33,946 nt of DNA from a virus, in the IMG/VR virus record IMGVR_UViG_3300046096_000517, positions 1-33,946 of that record. One strand, written 5' to 3'. Position 1 is the first letter of the stretch. Every line of letters starts with the position of its first letter. The notes under the pieces were generated by a model. It saw nothing but the letters and a program-made list of their open reading frames with translations. It was not told the DNA's origin and did no database searches. This document shows positions 7,847-15,751 of this stretch, piece after piece. Both the position numbers and the translations under genes were made by a program.

Positions 7847-8405
7847 TTTTACGCCCCCAAAAAATCTCTTTATTGGCAGCCTGCGAAACAAACTCTAACC
7901 CTAAATCATTGGGAAAGCGTGCTTGCTGTGCTATGTTATTATACCTTCTTATTTGCGGTCGCTGCCAAGCACTCATAACATTTTCAACCGTTAAAGTAAT
8001 AGAAAGCGTGTCGCCTTCTTCAATGGCGGTTGTGTCCATTCGTCCCTTGTCTAAAAGATAAGGATTTGATACCAAAACGCCAGTTACTTTGTCTAAAAAT
8101 CCAATATATAAATTGGCAGCCCGCCCTTGGTATTGTTCACCCAAAACAACTGATATTAAATCATTAGGTAAACCTGTTAAAGTATAGGTAACAGTTTTCC
8201 TACCAAGCTCTCCAGTTTCTTCAATGGCACTAATTCCACCTAAAACACCAACCCCAAGCCAATCGTAACCATTCCATGTAATCGTTCCGATTAAATTGTG
8301 ACAACGAATAAAACCGCTTGAAAAATCTGCTTCAAAAAATAAAACAGGGTAAACTGTATCATCTATTACAGCATTTAAATTGGCAGTTGCAAGGCTTCTA
8401 GACAT
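7839..8405 (-). CDS. Tail protein (GTA/alphaproteobacterial phage minor tail family, DUF2163-like)
   Basis: 188 residues. Features shared with minor tail proteins of alphaproteobacterial phages are the opening (SRSLATANLNAVIDDTVYPV), FSSGFIRCHNLIGTITWNG, GISAIEETGELGRKTVTYTL and a C-terminal W-QR-P-RRYN-AQ pattern (WQRPQIRRYNNIAQQARFPN). Its place between the distal tail protein and the NlpC-like protein matches the GTA order. It is probably part of the baseplate or tail tip. It starts on the stop of the upstream gene. Confidence 0.75.
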   Translation of the reverse strand: MSRSLATANLNAVIDDTVYPVLFFEADFSSGFIRCHNLIGTITWNGYDWLGVGVLGGISAIEETGELGRKTVTYTLTGLPNDLISVVLGEQYQGRAANLYIGFLDKVTGVLVSNPYLLDKGRMDTTAIEEGDTLSITLTVENVMSAWQRPQIRRYNNIAQQARFPNDLGLEFVSQAANKEIFWGRKSV

Positions 8406-9004
8406 TAAAAAACCTCCATTGCGTCAAATGTTTTAGGTGAATAAATCCCGTTTTTATCACACTCCCACTGTGTCATTGTGTCACTGGTTAATATCATTCT
8501 GCACATAGACGGATTAAAAGTAATAGCAGCATTATCCGCTGGTGAATTTCGCAACATAGGCTTAAATGATAAAGTAACTTCACCACTTCCGTTTGAGTTT
8601 GCGTTAGCCGTAATTTGTTTTAATTCGCCATTGACCGTAAAATAATCACCAGCCATTGCATAATTAGTTATATTATTAGGGCAGCCGTCAATTAACAATG
8701 AACTTCCTGTTTGTGAAGCCCCCTTTACTAAGGGAGTTCCGCCCCATGAACCTAAATTATATTTACAATCCACATCATAACCGTAAAAATCATTTGTCAT
8801 TCCGTCCAATTGCAAAAAAAACGCACGCCAATTAATCCACTGCAAACGATTTAATGCGGGTAAACTATAGCTCGCACGCCACCTTGAACCACCAAGATTT
8901 AATCTTTGAATGTTACGATTAATTGGACTTGTAAAAGTTTGAGTGTTAGTTTCTAAATAAAAACTTGCACTTGTAAATTTATTTGACGGCATTGAAATTG
9001 TCAT
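8405..9004 (-). CDS. Distal tail protein-like minor tail protein
   Basis: 199 residues, beta-rich. The N-terminal NIQRLNLGGSRWRASYSLPA and INWRAFFLQLDGMTNDFYGY followed by a carbohydrate-module-like middle (about 90-150) and LTSDTMTQWECDKNGIYSPK are typical of the tail protein just after the tape measure in this phage type. It probably forms the ring at the distal end of the tube to which tip proteins attach. Its start overlaps the tape-measure stop by four bases. Confidence 0.72.
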   Translation of the reverse strand: MTISMPSNKFTSASFYLETNTQTFTSPINRNIQRLNLGGSRWRASYSLPALNRLQWINWRAFFLQLDGMTNDFYGYDVDCKYNLGSWGGTPLVKGASQTGSSLLIDGCPNNITNYAMAGDYFTVNGELKQITANANSNGSGEVTLSFKPMLRNSPADNAAITFNPSMCRMILTSDTMTQWECDKNGIYSPKTFDAMEVF

Positions 9005-10764
9005 CTTATCCCCACAACTTGAGAAGCCGAACCGCCTCTTTGAATACTACTAAAAACCGCATCATGTGCAGCCTTTGCAATTCGCGGTGCAGCGTCTTTA
9101 ATATGTGCAGTTATTAAAGAAGGCACATCGTTTGATATTTGAAAATTTTGTACAACTGTTACACCATTTGCACCATTCCCACCCCTTATTTGATTGGCTT
9201 GTGAAGCTGGTATAATCATTTCCCCCTTATGAACCTGTGCAATCATATCTGAAGGTAAATTATAAGCACCAACCGCAAAAGAAGGCAATATTGAGCTTAA
9301 TAAACCACTACCGCCTTGACCATTGCCAATTAAAGCAGTCGATAAAGGGTCGGTTATTGACCGCTGTATTATGGTTTTAGCTATTTGTTTAGCGAAGTTT
9401 TTCGCAGCATCACTTGCATTGTTAAAATCAATAATTGCACTTGCTAAACCGTCACTTAAAGCAGTTCGCATTTCTTCCGCACGCCTTGCAGCCTCATATT
9501 GTGCTTCCGCAATAGCATAATTGCTTTCAGCAACCAATCTATTTTTATCAGCTAATTGTTCAGCATTTTTAATCCCTGCTTTCTGTGCTAAGTCCAAAGT
9601 GCGATAATAAACCGCCATACCTTCCTGTTGTTGCGGAGTTAATGATTGAATTTTATATTGTCTTTCAAGACTTAAATTATATTCGTCAAGTGATTTTTTT
9701 GCGTTATCTAATTCTTTCTGTTTATTATTTGCTGATTTATCACCTTTAACTTCTGGCGTGAATTTAGTAGCAACTATCGTATTTTCAGCAGCAGGCGGAT
9801 TAATTTCCTTTAATGCGGAATTAACCTCATGTAATTGCGTTTTGAGTTCCGCCACCCGACTAATAGCAGTTTCGGTTTGAGCTTCTAAAGATGTAAATAA
9901 TATTCCATCAGCAAAAGAGGGTTGTTTGGTTGCTAAATTATCAAGATTAGCTTGCTCTTTTTTTAATCTTTCCGTTAAATCCAATTTCTTACTACCTAAT
10001 TCGGCATTGCCTAAACTGGTTAAATTCCCCTTTAATCGCTCTATAGAATTATTAATATCATTAATAATATTATAAGCTGTGACAAAAGCACCCTGAGCAA
10101 CTCTTTGAATTACAGCCCCCGCCGTATCCCATTTATCCGCAAAATCCGCCATGCGTTCAGTGTCTTCAGATGTGATAACTAAACCAAGCCTCTCGGCTTC
10201 GGCAATAGCGTTTCTAATACCTTCCGCGCCTTGATTAAAAAGCGGTGCTAAATCAGCTCCCGACCTTCCGAATATATCCATTAAGACTTTAGTTCGCTGT
10301 GACACAGTGCCAAGTCCTGCCACTTTATCCGCAATTTGCGTGAATTGCTCAATTGTACTTAGGTTTTGAAAATCCTTTATTGAAATTCCAATTTGTTCAA
10401 ATGCTTTCGGCGTGTCAATAAGGTTGTTATTCATAAACCTGAAAGCATTGGCTAGATTGCCAATTTCAACACCATTTTGCTTTGCGTAAAGTTGCAAACT
10501 AGACAAAGTTTCAACTGAAACACCCGTCTTGGTTGCCATTTCGTCTAGGGCGTCACCTGCTTGAATTGCGGAAAAAACCAAGTTTGAAAATCCGATACCC
10601 GCAACCAAAGGAATTAAACCCTTAAAAGCACCCGATAATCTATTTAAGTTTGATGACATGGCATTTGAACTTGACTGAACCGCAGCCGTTGCCTTAGTCA
10701 ACTCCGACTTAAAACCAGCTGCATCAGCTTTTATCGTTACAACTAATTCGTCAAGACTTGCCAT
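9001..10764 (-). CDS. Tail length tape measure protein
   Basis: 587 residues. The N-terminal ~220 show the tape-measure signature (LDELVVTIKADAAGFKSELT...GDALDEMATKTGVSVETLSS...FGRSGADLAPLF). A coiled-coil middle follows (about 230-450), then a hydrophobic Gly-rich part (IIQRSITDPLSTALIGNGQG) and FAVGAYNLPSDMIAQVHKGE, common near the C-terminus of such proteins. At about 0.15 nm per residue it predicts a tail near 88 nm, which is short for a siphophage. The protein is chaperoned by the two frameshift-related proteins encoded just upstream. Start ATG 10762-10764 overlaps the chaperone stop. Confidence 0.9.
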   Translation of the reverse strand: MASLDELVVTIKADAAGFKSELTKATAAVQSSSNAMSSNLNRLSGAFKGLIPLVAGIGFSNLVFSAIQAGDALDEMATKTGVSVETLSSLQLYAKQNGVEIGNLANAFRFMNNNLIDTPKAFEQIGISIKDFQNLSTIEQFTQIADKVAGLGTVSQRTKVLMDIFGRSGADLAPLFNQGAEGIRNAIAEAERLGLVITSEDTERMADFADKWDTAGAVIQRVAQGAFVTAYNIINDINNSIERLKGNLTSLGNAELGSKKLDLTERLKKEQANLDNLATKQPSFADGILFTSLEAQTETAISRVAELKTQLHEVNSALKEINPPAAENTIVATKFTPEVKGDKSANNKQKELDNAKKSLDEYNLSLERQYKIQSLTPQQQEGMAVYYRTLDLAQKAGIKNAEQLADKNRLVAESNYAIAEAQYEAARRAEEMRTALSDGLASAIIDFNNASDAAKNFAKQIAKTIIQRSITDPLSTALIGNGQGGSGLLSSILPSFAVGAYNLPSDMIAQVHKGEMIIPASQANQIRGGNGANGVTVVQNFQISNDVPSLITAHIKDAAPRIAKAAHDAVFSSIQRGGSASQVVGIR

Positions 10765-11331
10765 GTTTTTTTATCATTTCTTTTAATTCAGCAATATCAT
10801 CATCATGTAAATTACTTGGTTTTTTAATTCCCTTAGAAATTGCGTAACCTTCATAGGCGTCTGCTACTTCCCAAGTTGTTGCACCCCAAAAATCAGAAGG
10901 CGACCACCTCAAAACACCTAAACAGAATTGCCTGTATTCTTGCCATGCGAAACTAGGGTATTTTTCAACCCTGTTATCAACTCCCCCAACTTGCTTGCTA
11001 CCTCCGCACGCTCACTAGGTTTTGAAATACAAATTCGAATAAATAAAAACACTTGTAAGCACAAATTAACATAATTATCACTTGCAATTCCTAATTCCAT
11101 TATTTCATTTTGAATTTCTGATAATGGTTTATTTTTACCAGTTGACTTTATTAAAACAAAAATAATATTAGAAATTTCATTTAGTTTATAATTATAGCCT
11201 TTTTGTGCAATTTCAATAATACCAGTTTTTAAGCTATTTTCTATTGCTTCCAATAAATTAAAAGTGCCCTCAAACTGGTATAATTCATCACCTAGCAATA
11301 ATTCACCTTTCGGCTTTTGCGGCTCATACAT
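10751..11331 (-). CDS. Frameshift fusion tail assembly chaperone (G-T type, DUF2376-like C-terminus)
   Basis: A conserved DUF2376/rcc01693-like segment (FCLGVLRWSPSDFWGATTWE...LHDDDIAELKEMIKKHGKS) is encoded at 10751-11011 in the -1 frame relative to the upstream chaperone. In that frame there is a stop at 11012-11014 and no ATG, GTG or usable TTG before the conserved core. A -1 ribosomal shift within the overlap is therefore the simplest way to make it, as for lambda gpG-T. If the shift is at GGG (10984-10986, inside a run of five G) the fusion is 193 residues (116 + 77). The fusion is expected to bridge the tape measure and tail tube during assembly. The exact slip site is an inference. Confidence 0.72.
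10918..11331 (-). CDS. Tail assembly chaperone (GTA TAC / gpG-like)
   Basis: 137 residues. The start MYEPQKPKGELLLGDELYQF and FNLLEAIENSLKTGIIEIAQ match the gene-transfer-agent tail assembly chaperone family: a small beta N-terminus, then a helical body. It lies between the tail tube protein and the tape measure, the universal position of these chaperones. It is made at higher level than the -1 frameshift fusion, which shares its first ~116 residues. Its start shares a base with the stop of the preceding gene (TAATG). Confidence 0.82.
   Translation of the reverse strand: MYEPQKPKGELLLGDELYQFEGTFNLLEAIENSLKTGIIEIAQKGYNYKLNEISNIIFVLIKSTGKNKPLSEIQNEIMELGIASDNYVNLCLQVFLFIRICISKPSERAEVASKLGELITGLKNTLVSHGKNTGNSV
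10983..10987 (-). promoter_or_regulatory. Candidate -1 ribosomal slip site (GGGGG)
   Basis: On the coding strand TTG GGG GAG (10989-10981) contains five G. A Gly-tRNA on GGG can re-pair with GGG one base back and then read GGA in the chaperone frame. It is not a canonical X-XXY-YYZ heptamer. The nearby TTG AAA AAT is a weaker alternative. Confidence 0.45.
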
Positions 11332-11681
11332 TATTTCAACCTTATTGCCATAACATTAAGACCAGTAATTACATCAATGGTATAATTAACCCTGCCGTTA
11401 CTATCGTTAAATCTATCAACTGGAAAAACACCAATAAAAGTATGACCGTTATTCGTACCACTTCCAACTAAGGTAACGACTGTATCAGGTACAACAATAT
11501 CACCGAAACCTTGTTTATTTGTGTCATTTGCAGCAATAGTTAAAGTGCGTGCCGATGCGTTTGTGTTTTGAAAAAATAAAATCACATTCCCGCTATTATC
11601 AAAATTATCAGAAATAGACGCCGCCTGTAAAGCAGCATTCAGTCCTGTAAAGCCTAATTCTCTAATTGTTAAAGTTGCCAT
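11331..11681 (-). CDS. Small tail structural protein (beta-rich)
   Basis: 116 residues from ATG 11679-11681, preceded by AAGGATAT; the longer frame starting at 11711 overlaps the tube gene and lacks a ribosome site. The sequence (ATLTIRELGFTGLNAALQAA, VILFFQNTNASARTLTIAAN, FIGVFPVDRF) predicts a compact beta-sandwich such as decoration or tail-associated proteins. It lies between the tail tube gene and the chaperone pair. It is probably a virion component, but I cannot name the family. Confidence 0.75.
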   Translation of the reverse strand: MATLTIRELGFTGLNAALQAASISDNFDNSGNVILFFQNTNASARTLTIAANDTNKQGFGDIVVPDTVVTLVGSGTNNGHTFIGVFPVDRFNDSNGRVNYTIDVITGLNVMAIRLK

Positions 11682-11682
11682 A

Positions 11683-12087
11683 TTATATCCTTGTAAATGT
11701 TGTTGAACCACTTGATTTTAATGAAGCCGTGAAAGTAACAGCTCCTTGTTCTTCACCAGTTTCAACATAATTTTCAATGAAAAAACTACCTGCTAATTTA
11801 TCAGCATTTTGACCAAATAATTGAAACGGATTAATAGTACCAGCAATTGAATAACCTTTAAAAATTTTAAAAGTAGCCTCATCACCAACAATTCCGTCAA
11901 TATCAATATCAATTGATTGCGTGCCAGAACTTTCAAGTAATTCACGCCAGCCCCCACTATCTTTATTTGTAATATCCACTAAACCGTTATTAAGTGTCAT
12001 TTTAGCCACCTTAACGCCTGCTACCGTGCCACCCGTTCCGTCAAGTGCTAACTTTAGAACGAATAACCTTCCTTTTTGTTTTGCCAT
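11683..12087 (-). CDS. Major tail tube protein (TP901-1 family)
   Basis: 134 residues. The N-terminus MAKQKGRLFVLKLALDG and the pattern VAKMTLNNGLVDITNKDSGGWRELLESSGTQSIDIDIDGI, then FFIENYVETGEEQGAVTFTA, are typical of the TP901-1/GTA major tail protein, which polymerises as hexameric rings. The ribosome site GGAG precedes ATG 12085-12087. Position after the tail-completion gene and before the chaperones supports the call. Confidence 0.88.
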   Translation of the reverse strand: MAKQKGRLFVLKLALDGTGGTVAGVKVAKMTLNNGLVDITNKDSGGWRELLESSGTQSIDIDIDGIVGDEATFKIFKGYSIAGTINPFQLFGQNADKLAGSFFIENYVETGEEQGAVTFTASLKSSGSTTFTRI

Positions 12088-12093
12088 TTTATT

Positions 12094-12492
12094 TTACTCC
12101 ATTAAAATTGCACGAAGCCTTATGACACCGTGATAAAATCTATCGCTATTATTAATATTTTCCTGAAAACTCTCTTGGAACTCAACTCTTAACATTAATA
12201 AGTTATACTGTGTTAATGTAACAGAATTTTCTTGATTATGCAAGGCAGTATAAACACTTGATAAAATATCTTTTACGCTTTTGCGACCGTTTTTAGCATA
12301 ATCCCACGCATGAATTGTTAAAGTACACTCAACACCTTTGTCTGTTTTAGTGTCAAAATCAATCGCAGTATCATCACCAATCACAACATAAGGAGCAGCA
12401 ACGCTTTGTGGTACAAAGTCATAAATAGGAATAGTGGTTATTTGTGATTTTAACCTATTGAAAATTCCAACCTGCAAGACATTCAAATTCAT
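12094..12492 (-). CDS. Tail terminator / completion protein (DUF3168 family)
   Basis: 132 residues. LQVGIFNRLKSQITTIPIYD followed by VPQSVAAPYVVIGDDTAID and KGVECTLTIHAWD is the DUF3168 pattern of tail-terminator proteins, which cap the tail tube and join it to the head. ATG overlaps the previous stop (ATGA), indicating coupled translation in the connector gene block. Confidence 0.85.
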   Translation of the reverse strand: MNLNVLQVGIFNRLKSQITTIPIYDFVPQSVAAPYVVIGDDTAIDFDTKTDKGVECTLTIHAWDYAKNGRKSVKDILSSVYTALHNQENSVTLTQYNLLMLRVEFQESFQENINNSDRFYHGVIRLRAILME

Positions 12493-12929
12493 TTTATAGC
12501 ACCCCTTACAGTACTTTTCAACAAATCAGTAATTTTGTTTTTTGATTTTTCAAAAGCAGGAAACATAAAAGGGCGGGCTTCCATATTTTTAGTGCCAAAC
12601 TCAAGGCTTTTAGCATAATTTACAACGCCCTTACCCGCGATAATATTAACTTCTGCACCTTGTTTTAACTCCGTATTAATGCTATTTAACAACCTACCCG
12701 TATCATTTGCGGGTGATTGACCTGATGCTGACGCTTGATGCGTTATATTGCCTCTTTTATAAACATTGCCAGTTTTACCGCCTTCAGTAATGGATTTTTT
12801 TGCGGTAGTTTCAACTAATAATCCGCCCTTATAAACAGCCTTTCGCAATTCGCTTTCAATAGCATTTTTAATAACGCTAGAAGCATTTACGATTTTATCT
12901 AACCCAGAAATATCAAAAGTAAAATTCAT
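12489..12929 (-). CDS. HK97 gp10-type head-tail connector protein
   Basis: 146 residues from ATG 12927-12929, which overlaps the upstream stop as ATGA; a GTG start four codons earlier is possible. Features of the HK97-gp10 family are an N-terminal FDISGLDKIVNASSVIKNAI helix, VETTAKKSI, a basic loop with TGRLLNSINTE, YAKSLEFGTKNMEARPFMFPAF and a C-terminal helix. These proteins complete the neck between connector and tail terminator. Confidence 0.88.
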   Translation of the reverse strand: MNFTFDISGLDKIVNASSVIKNAIESELRKAVYKGGLLVETTAKKSITEGGKTGNVYKRGNITHQASASGQSPANDTGRLLNSINTELKQGAEVNIIAGKGVVNYAKSLEFGTKNMEARPFMFPAFEKSKNKITDLLKSTVRGAIK

Positions 12930-13258
12930 TGCGTTAAACACTTTAATTTTAAGATAGTATTATCGTAATTTTCGTTTATAACTTCTTTAATATCAAATAT
13001 AACATCATTATAAATCAATCTATTAGTAACAGTTACATCATTTCTATATCGCATTGTTATATTAACATCAACAGGTGCTTGTAATTGTGCAGATTGAAGT
13101 TTTTCATACCCTTTTACTGCTTCAATACCGACCCAAACATCAGCAACATTAACCCAATTAGAAGTAAAACCTCCCTGCCCGTCATTTGAAAGGATTTCTA
13201 ATTGCAAAGTTGCTCGCTTATTCATTGCAGCAAAAATATTTTGACCGCATTTAGCCAT
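12926..13258 (-). CDS. Head closure (head-tail adaptor) protein
   Basis: 110 residues from ATG 13256-13258. A second in-frame ATG at 13223-13225 (NKRATLQLEI) matches the usual beginning of the family and may be the true start, although neither has a strong ribosome site. DGQGGFTSNWVNVADVWVGI, VNITMRYRNDVTVTNRLIYN and VIFDIKEVINENYDNTILKL are the hallmarks of SPP1 gp16 / head closure proteins, which plug the portal exit after DNA filling. Confidence 0.85.
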   Translation of the reverse strand: MAKCGQNIFAAMNKRATLQLEILSNDGQGGFTSNWVNVADVWVGIEAVKGYEKLQSAQLQAPVDVNITMRYRNDVTVTNRLIYNDVIFDIKEVINENYDNTILKLKCLTQ

Positions 13259-13805
13259 AAACAACCCACTGTTTTAATATATTTTCACATGATACAGGCA
13301 ATTCACAAATAATGCGTTCATCGTACATCTTTGAAACATACATTAAAATCGCAACTTTTAATGTTTGTGGAACGCTAGCAGCCAAGCCGTAACCTGCCAC
13401 ATATTCAACTTCAAAACTTGCATTTTCACGCAATATAACATTAGTAAAGCCACTATCAATAACCAACCTTGCATTAACAACATCAAGAAAATATTTAGCA
13501 GCATCAATTGTTGAAATTGCATTATCTAAATCGTAAATTTTTAGAGTTGTCACAGATTGGATAGGTCTATTCAATAAATCAATACAGAAATTATTATTAT
13601 AAACATCGCTATAATCAGCAACTAATTTATAAGTTTGCGTTATTAATGCTCGTCTTGTGAATTTTTCAACGCCTTGTGTTGCAGCACCAATAAATAGATT
13701 TAATAAATCATCATCAGTTGTAAAATCAATTTTGCAATAGTTTTTTACTTCCGTAAGCGTTACAGGCAATTCCGCTGGTGATGTTGTTAAATTTACATTT
13801 ATCAT
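13251..13805 (-). CDS. Head-tail connector, gp6-like
   Basis: 184 residues. LTEVKNYCKIDFTTDDDLLN and AATQGVEKFTRRALITQTYK are the classic opening of HK97 gp6 / SPP1 gp15-like adaptor proteins, which bind under the portal. The C-terminal half continues with the conserved FEVEYVAGYGLAASVPQTLK and AILMYVSKMYDER. The start is coupled (ATGA) to the small gene upstream. Confidence 0.92.
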   Translation of the reverse strand: MINVNLTTSPAELPVTLTEVKNYCKIDFTTDDDLLNLFIGAATQGVEKFTRRALITQTYKLVADYSDVYNNNFCIDLLNRPIQSVTTLKIYDLDNAISTIDAAKYFLDVVNARLVIDSGFTNVILRENASFEVEYVAGYGLAASVPQTLKVAILMYVSKMYDERIICELPVSCENILKQWVVYG

Positions 13806-13996
13806 TTTTTATCTTTTTTTAATTTTGGCTCTATAACTTTTTTTTCTTTTGGTTCTATTGCCATAATCTCAATCCAATTATTTAATAAAGCAATTTCAGC
13901 AAGTGATTTATCTATATTAACTATTTCACCAACAATGAAAGAACGAATATTTACACCATTTTCGCTACCTGCGAAATTTTGAATTACTTTATACAT
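13802..13996 (-). CDS. Small basic protein between capsid and connector genes
   Basis: 64 residues. A short SH3-like beta core (YKVIQNFAGSENGVNIRSFI, then GEIVNIDKSLAEIALLNNWI) is followed by a Lys-rich tail (EKKVIEPKLKKDKK). Similar small proteins occupy this slot in many HK97-type phages, where they may be minor head components. Its leader contains the 14001-14032 hairpins, so expression may be tuned after the capsid genes. Confidence 0.72.
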   Translation of the reverse strand: MYKVIQNFAGSENGVNIRSFIVGEIVNIDKSLAEIALLNNWIEIMAIEPKEKKVIEPKLKKDKK

Positions 13997-14000
13997 AAAA

Positions 14001-14032
14001 CCCCTTGAAATAAGGGGAGGGTACCCTCCCCC
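14001..14032 (-). terminator. GC-rich hairpin cluster after decoration-like gene (attenuator)
   Basis: A perfect 18-bp palindrome GGGGAGGGTACCCTCCCC (14014-14031) overlaps a second hairpin CCCCTT (14001-14006) / AAGGGG (14012-14017) followed on the minus strand by TTTTAT. In this AT-rich genome such stems are conspicuous. Placed between co-oriented genes, they fit partial termination or RNA processing. Confidence 0.6.
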
Positions 14033-14039
14033 TATAAAA

Positions 14040-14471
14040 CTAAACAGAAATATTTAGATTGCCTCTAATTAACACTGCTGAAATTGGAGTACCAGTTCCG
14101 TGAGTGCCAGAAAAATCAGCTAGCAACTTTAAATATCGCTTAGTACCAACATAATTAAACCTATAAACCGTTGCGGTAGCGTGAGTAGCAATAAAAGACC
14201 TAATAATACCAGTGATTACTGCCACCGCATCGTTACCAGTAATATCGGCTGTTACCACATCTGTATAAGTCACATCGTCATCTGAATGAGTTAGCTTAAA
14301 ATCAATTTTATTCACACCAGAAAAAGTTATACCACCAACGCCAACACTCAATAGTATTGTTGCCGAGTTAGCACCCAATAAATCAATAGTAGTTGGCGTG
14401 TTGTCCGCTGCTAAAGTAGCAGCACCAATTACTGTAACTGGTGAAATTTCGCTTAAAAGTTCTCTTCTCAT
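14040..14471 (-). CDS. Putative head decoration / capsid-associated protein
   Basis: 143 residues, beta-rich and Thr/Ala/Gly-rich (ISPVTVIGAATLAADNTPTT, ITFSGVNKIDFKLTHSDDDV, VYRFNYVGTKRYLKLLADFS). It sits immediately after the major capsid gene and is bracketed by two GC-rich hairpins, a place where decoration or stabilising proteins are usual. The GTKRYLKL segment is common in such phage structural proteins. I call it decoration-like from position and fold expectation. Confidence 0.68.
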   Translation of the reverse strand: MRRELLSEISPVTVIGAATLAADNTPTTIDLLGANSATILLSVGVGGITFSGVNKIDFKLTHSDDDVTYTDVVTADITGNDAVAVITGIIRSFIATHATATVYRFNYVGTKRYLKLLADFSGTHGTGTPISAVLIRGNLNISV

Positions 14472-14491
14472 ATTTTTTAATCCTTATGTAA

Positions 14492-14511
14492 GGGGAGGTG
14501 TTACCCTCCCC
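14492..14511 (-). terminator. GC-rich hairpin after major capsid gene (attenuator)
   Basis: Stem GGGGAGG (14492-14498) / CCTCCCC (14505-14511), 6-base loop, followed on the minus strand by TTACAT. Its arms repeat those of the 14014-14031 palindrome. It probably lowers or segments transcription beyond the highly expressed capsid gene. Confidence 0.6.
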
Positions 14512-14518
14512 AGTTTTA

Positions 14519-15751
14519 TTATACTGAAATTTTCAAAATCTTAATTGCTTCATGTGTTACAACTTCACCACCTACACGGCGAGTTGATATGAATTTTACA
14601 AGACCTTGTTGAGTGTAAGGGTCACGCAATACGCGTAAACCAACTCTATCAACAATCAAGTATGCTTTTTTGAAGTCACCATAAGCAACCGACAAAGCAC
14701 CAGCAGCAATCGCAGGCATATCATCAGCAAACAATACAGGGCTACCATACATAGACATAGCAATCCCGTTGTTTTTATCATACATCATGTTGAAAATAGG
14801 ACGGTTGTCGCCAGATATACCAGTTTTGGCTTTCATTAAAGCACCATAAGTTGAACGCTTCATTAGCCATTTTGCGTTTGGCTGGTAAACTTCTTTTAAT
14901 GCGTTTTGAGTGTCAATTAAACCATTAACACCGCCCGAAGCATCTATAATAGAAGCAGCCGAACCACTGTTTATTTGCTGAACCTGTCCACGACCAGTGC
15001 CGTTAGCATAAGTCAAAATACCACGAGGGCGAGTAGTTAAATTGCCAGAAATAAAAGCGGTTGCTTCGGCTCTCGCAAATTTATCAGCTGTTTTGCCAGC
15101 TAGCCAGCTTTCAACATTTACGCTTGCATCATCAAGAAAATCTTGCGTAACTCTTACATTTGAATTCATGTTGCGAGCAAAAATCTGCGATTGATAAACA
15201 ACAGCAGTCGCTTCATTTGAACCAGCTGGAATTTCACCGTCCCAAACCGCTCCAGCTTCATCATCATCACCGATAAACTCAAATTTATCACTTGAAATTG
15301 AAACAGTATCAGCAAGTTGACGCATTGGCGAACTTTCAAAAACCTTAGTTTTAATAATTCCACCAAAAGTAGGGATAACTAAAAAGCCACCATTCGCATT
15401 TGAATTAATACTCATGTCTTTTGTCAACATTTTAGAACTGAAAGTTGATTTATTATCATTGTTCTGACGAACGAAAGCAGCAAATTCTTTTGATATTGCG
15501 TCTTCATCTGAAACTTTACCAAAGGTCATTAATGAGCCTGCTTTTTCTAAATCAGAAATACGCTTTTCATCAGCAGCACTTTTTGCCTGTAATTTTTGAG
15601 ATAATTCCATTGCATCACCAATAGATTTCTCTAAATTGTTTAATTTTTCAATATCCAAAGCATCAACTTTATCTTTGGTTTTAGTCATCATTTTTTGAAG
15701 TTCTGCAAAGTCATTCATTGCACCTTCAAATTTTGCTATAATATCAGTCAT
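14519..15751 (-). CDS. Major capsid protein, HK97 fold
   Basis: 410 residues. The first ~100 form a charged coiled coil (IAKFEGAMNDFAELQKMMTK to about ISDLEKAGSL), the scaffolding delta domain expected to be removed by the prohead protease. The shell domain follows: NANGGFLVIPTFGGIIKTKV, SPMRQLADTVSIS, GEIPAGSNEATAVVYQSQIF, TQDFLDDASVNVESWLAGK and the C-terminal AYGDFKKAYLIVDRVGLRVL...TRRVGGEVV, all typical of the HK97 family. It forms the icosahedral head. The start overlaps the protease stop by eight bases. Confidence 0.95.
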   Translation of the reverse strand: MTDIIAKFEGAMNDFAELQKMMTKTKDKVDALDIEKLNNLEKSIGDAMELSQKLQAKSAADEKRISDLEKAGSLMTFGKVSDEDAISKEFAAFVRQNNDNKSTFSSKMLTKDMSINSNANGGFLVIPTFGGIIKTKVFESSPMRQLADTVSISSDKFEFIGDDDEAGAVWDGEIPAGSNEATAVVYQSQIFARNMNSNVRVTQDFLDDASVNVESWLAGKTADKFARAEATAFISGNLTTRPRGILTYANGTGRGQVQQINSGSAASIIDASGGVNGLIDTQNALKEVYQPNAKWLMKRSTYGALMKAKTGISGDNRPIFNMMYDKNNGIAMSMYGSPVLFADDMPAIAAGALSVAYGDFKKAYLIVDRVGLRVLRDPYTQQGLVKFISTRRVGGEVVTHEAIKILKISV

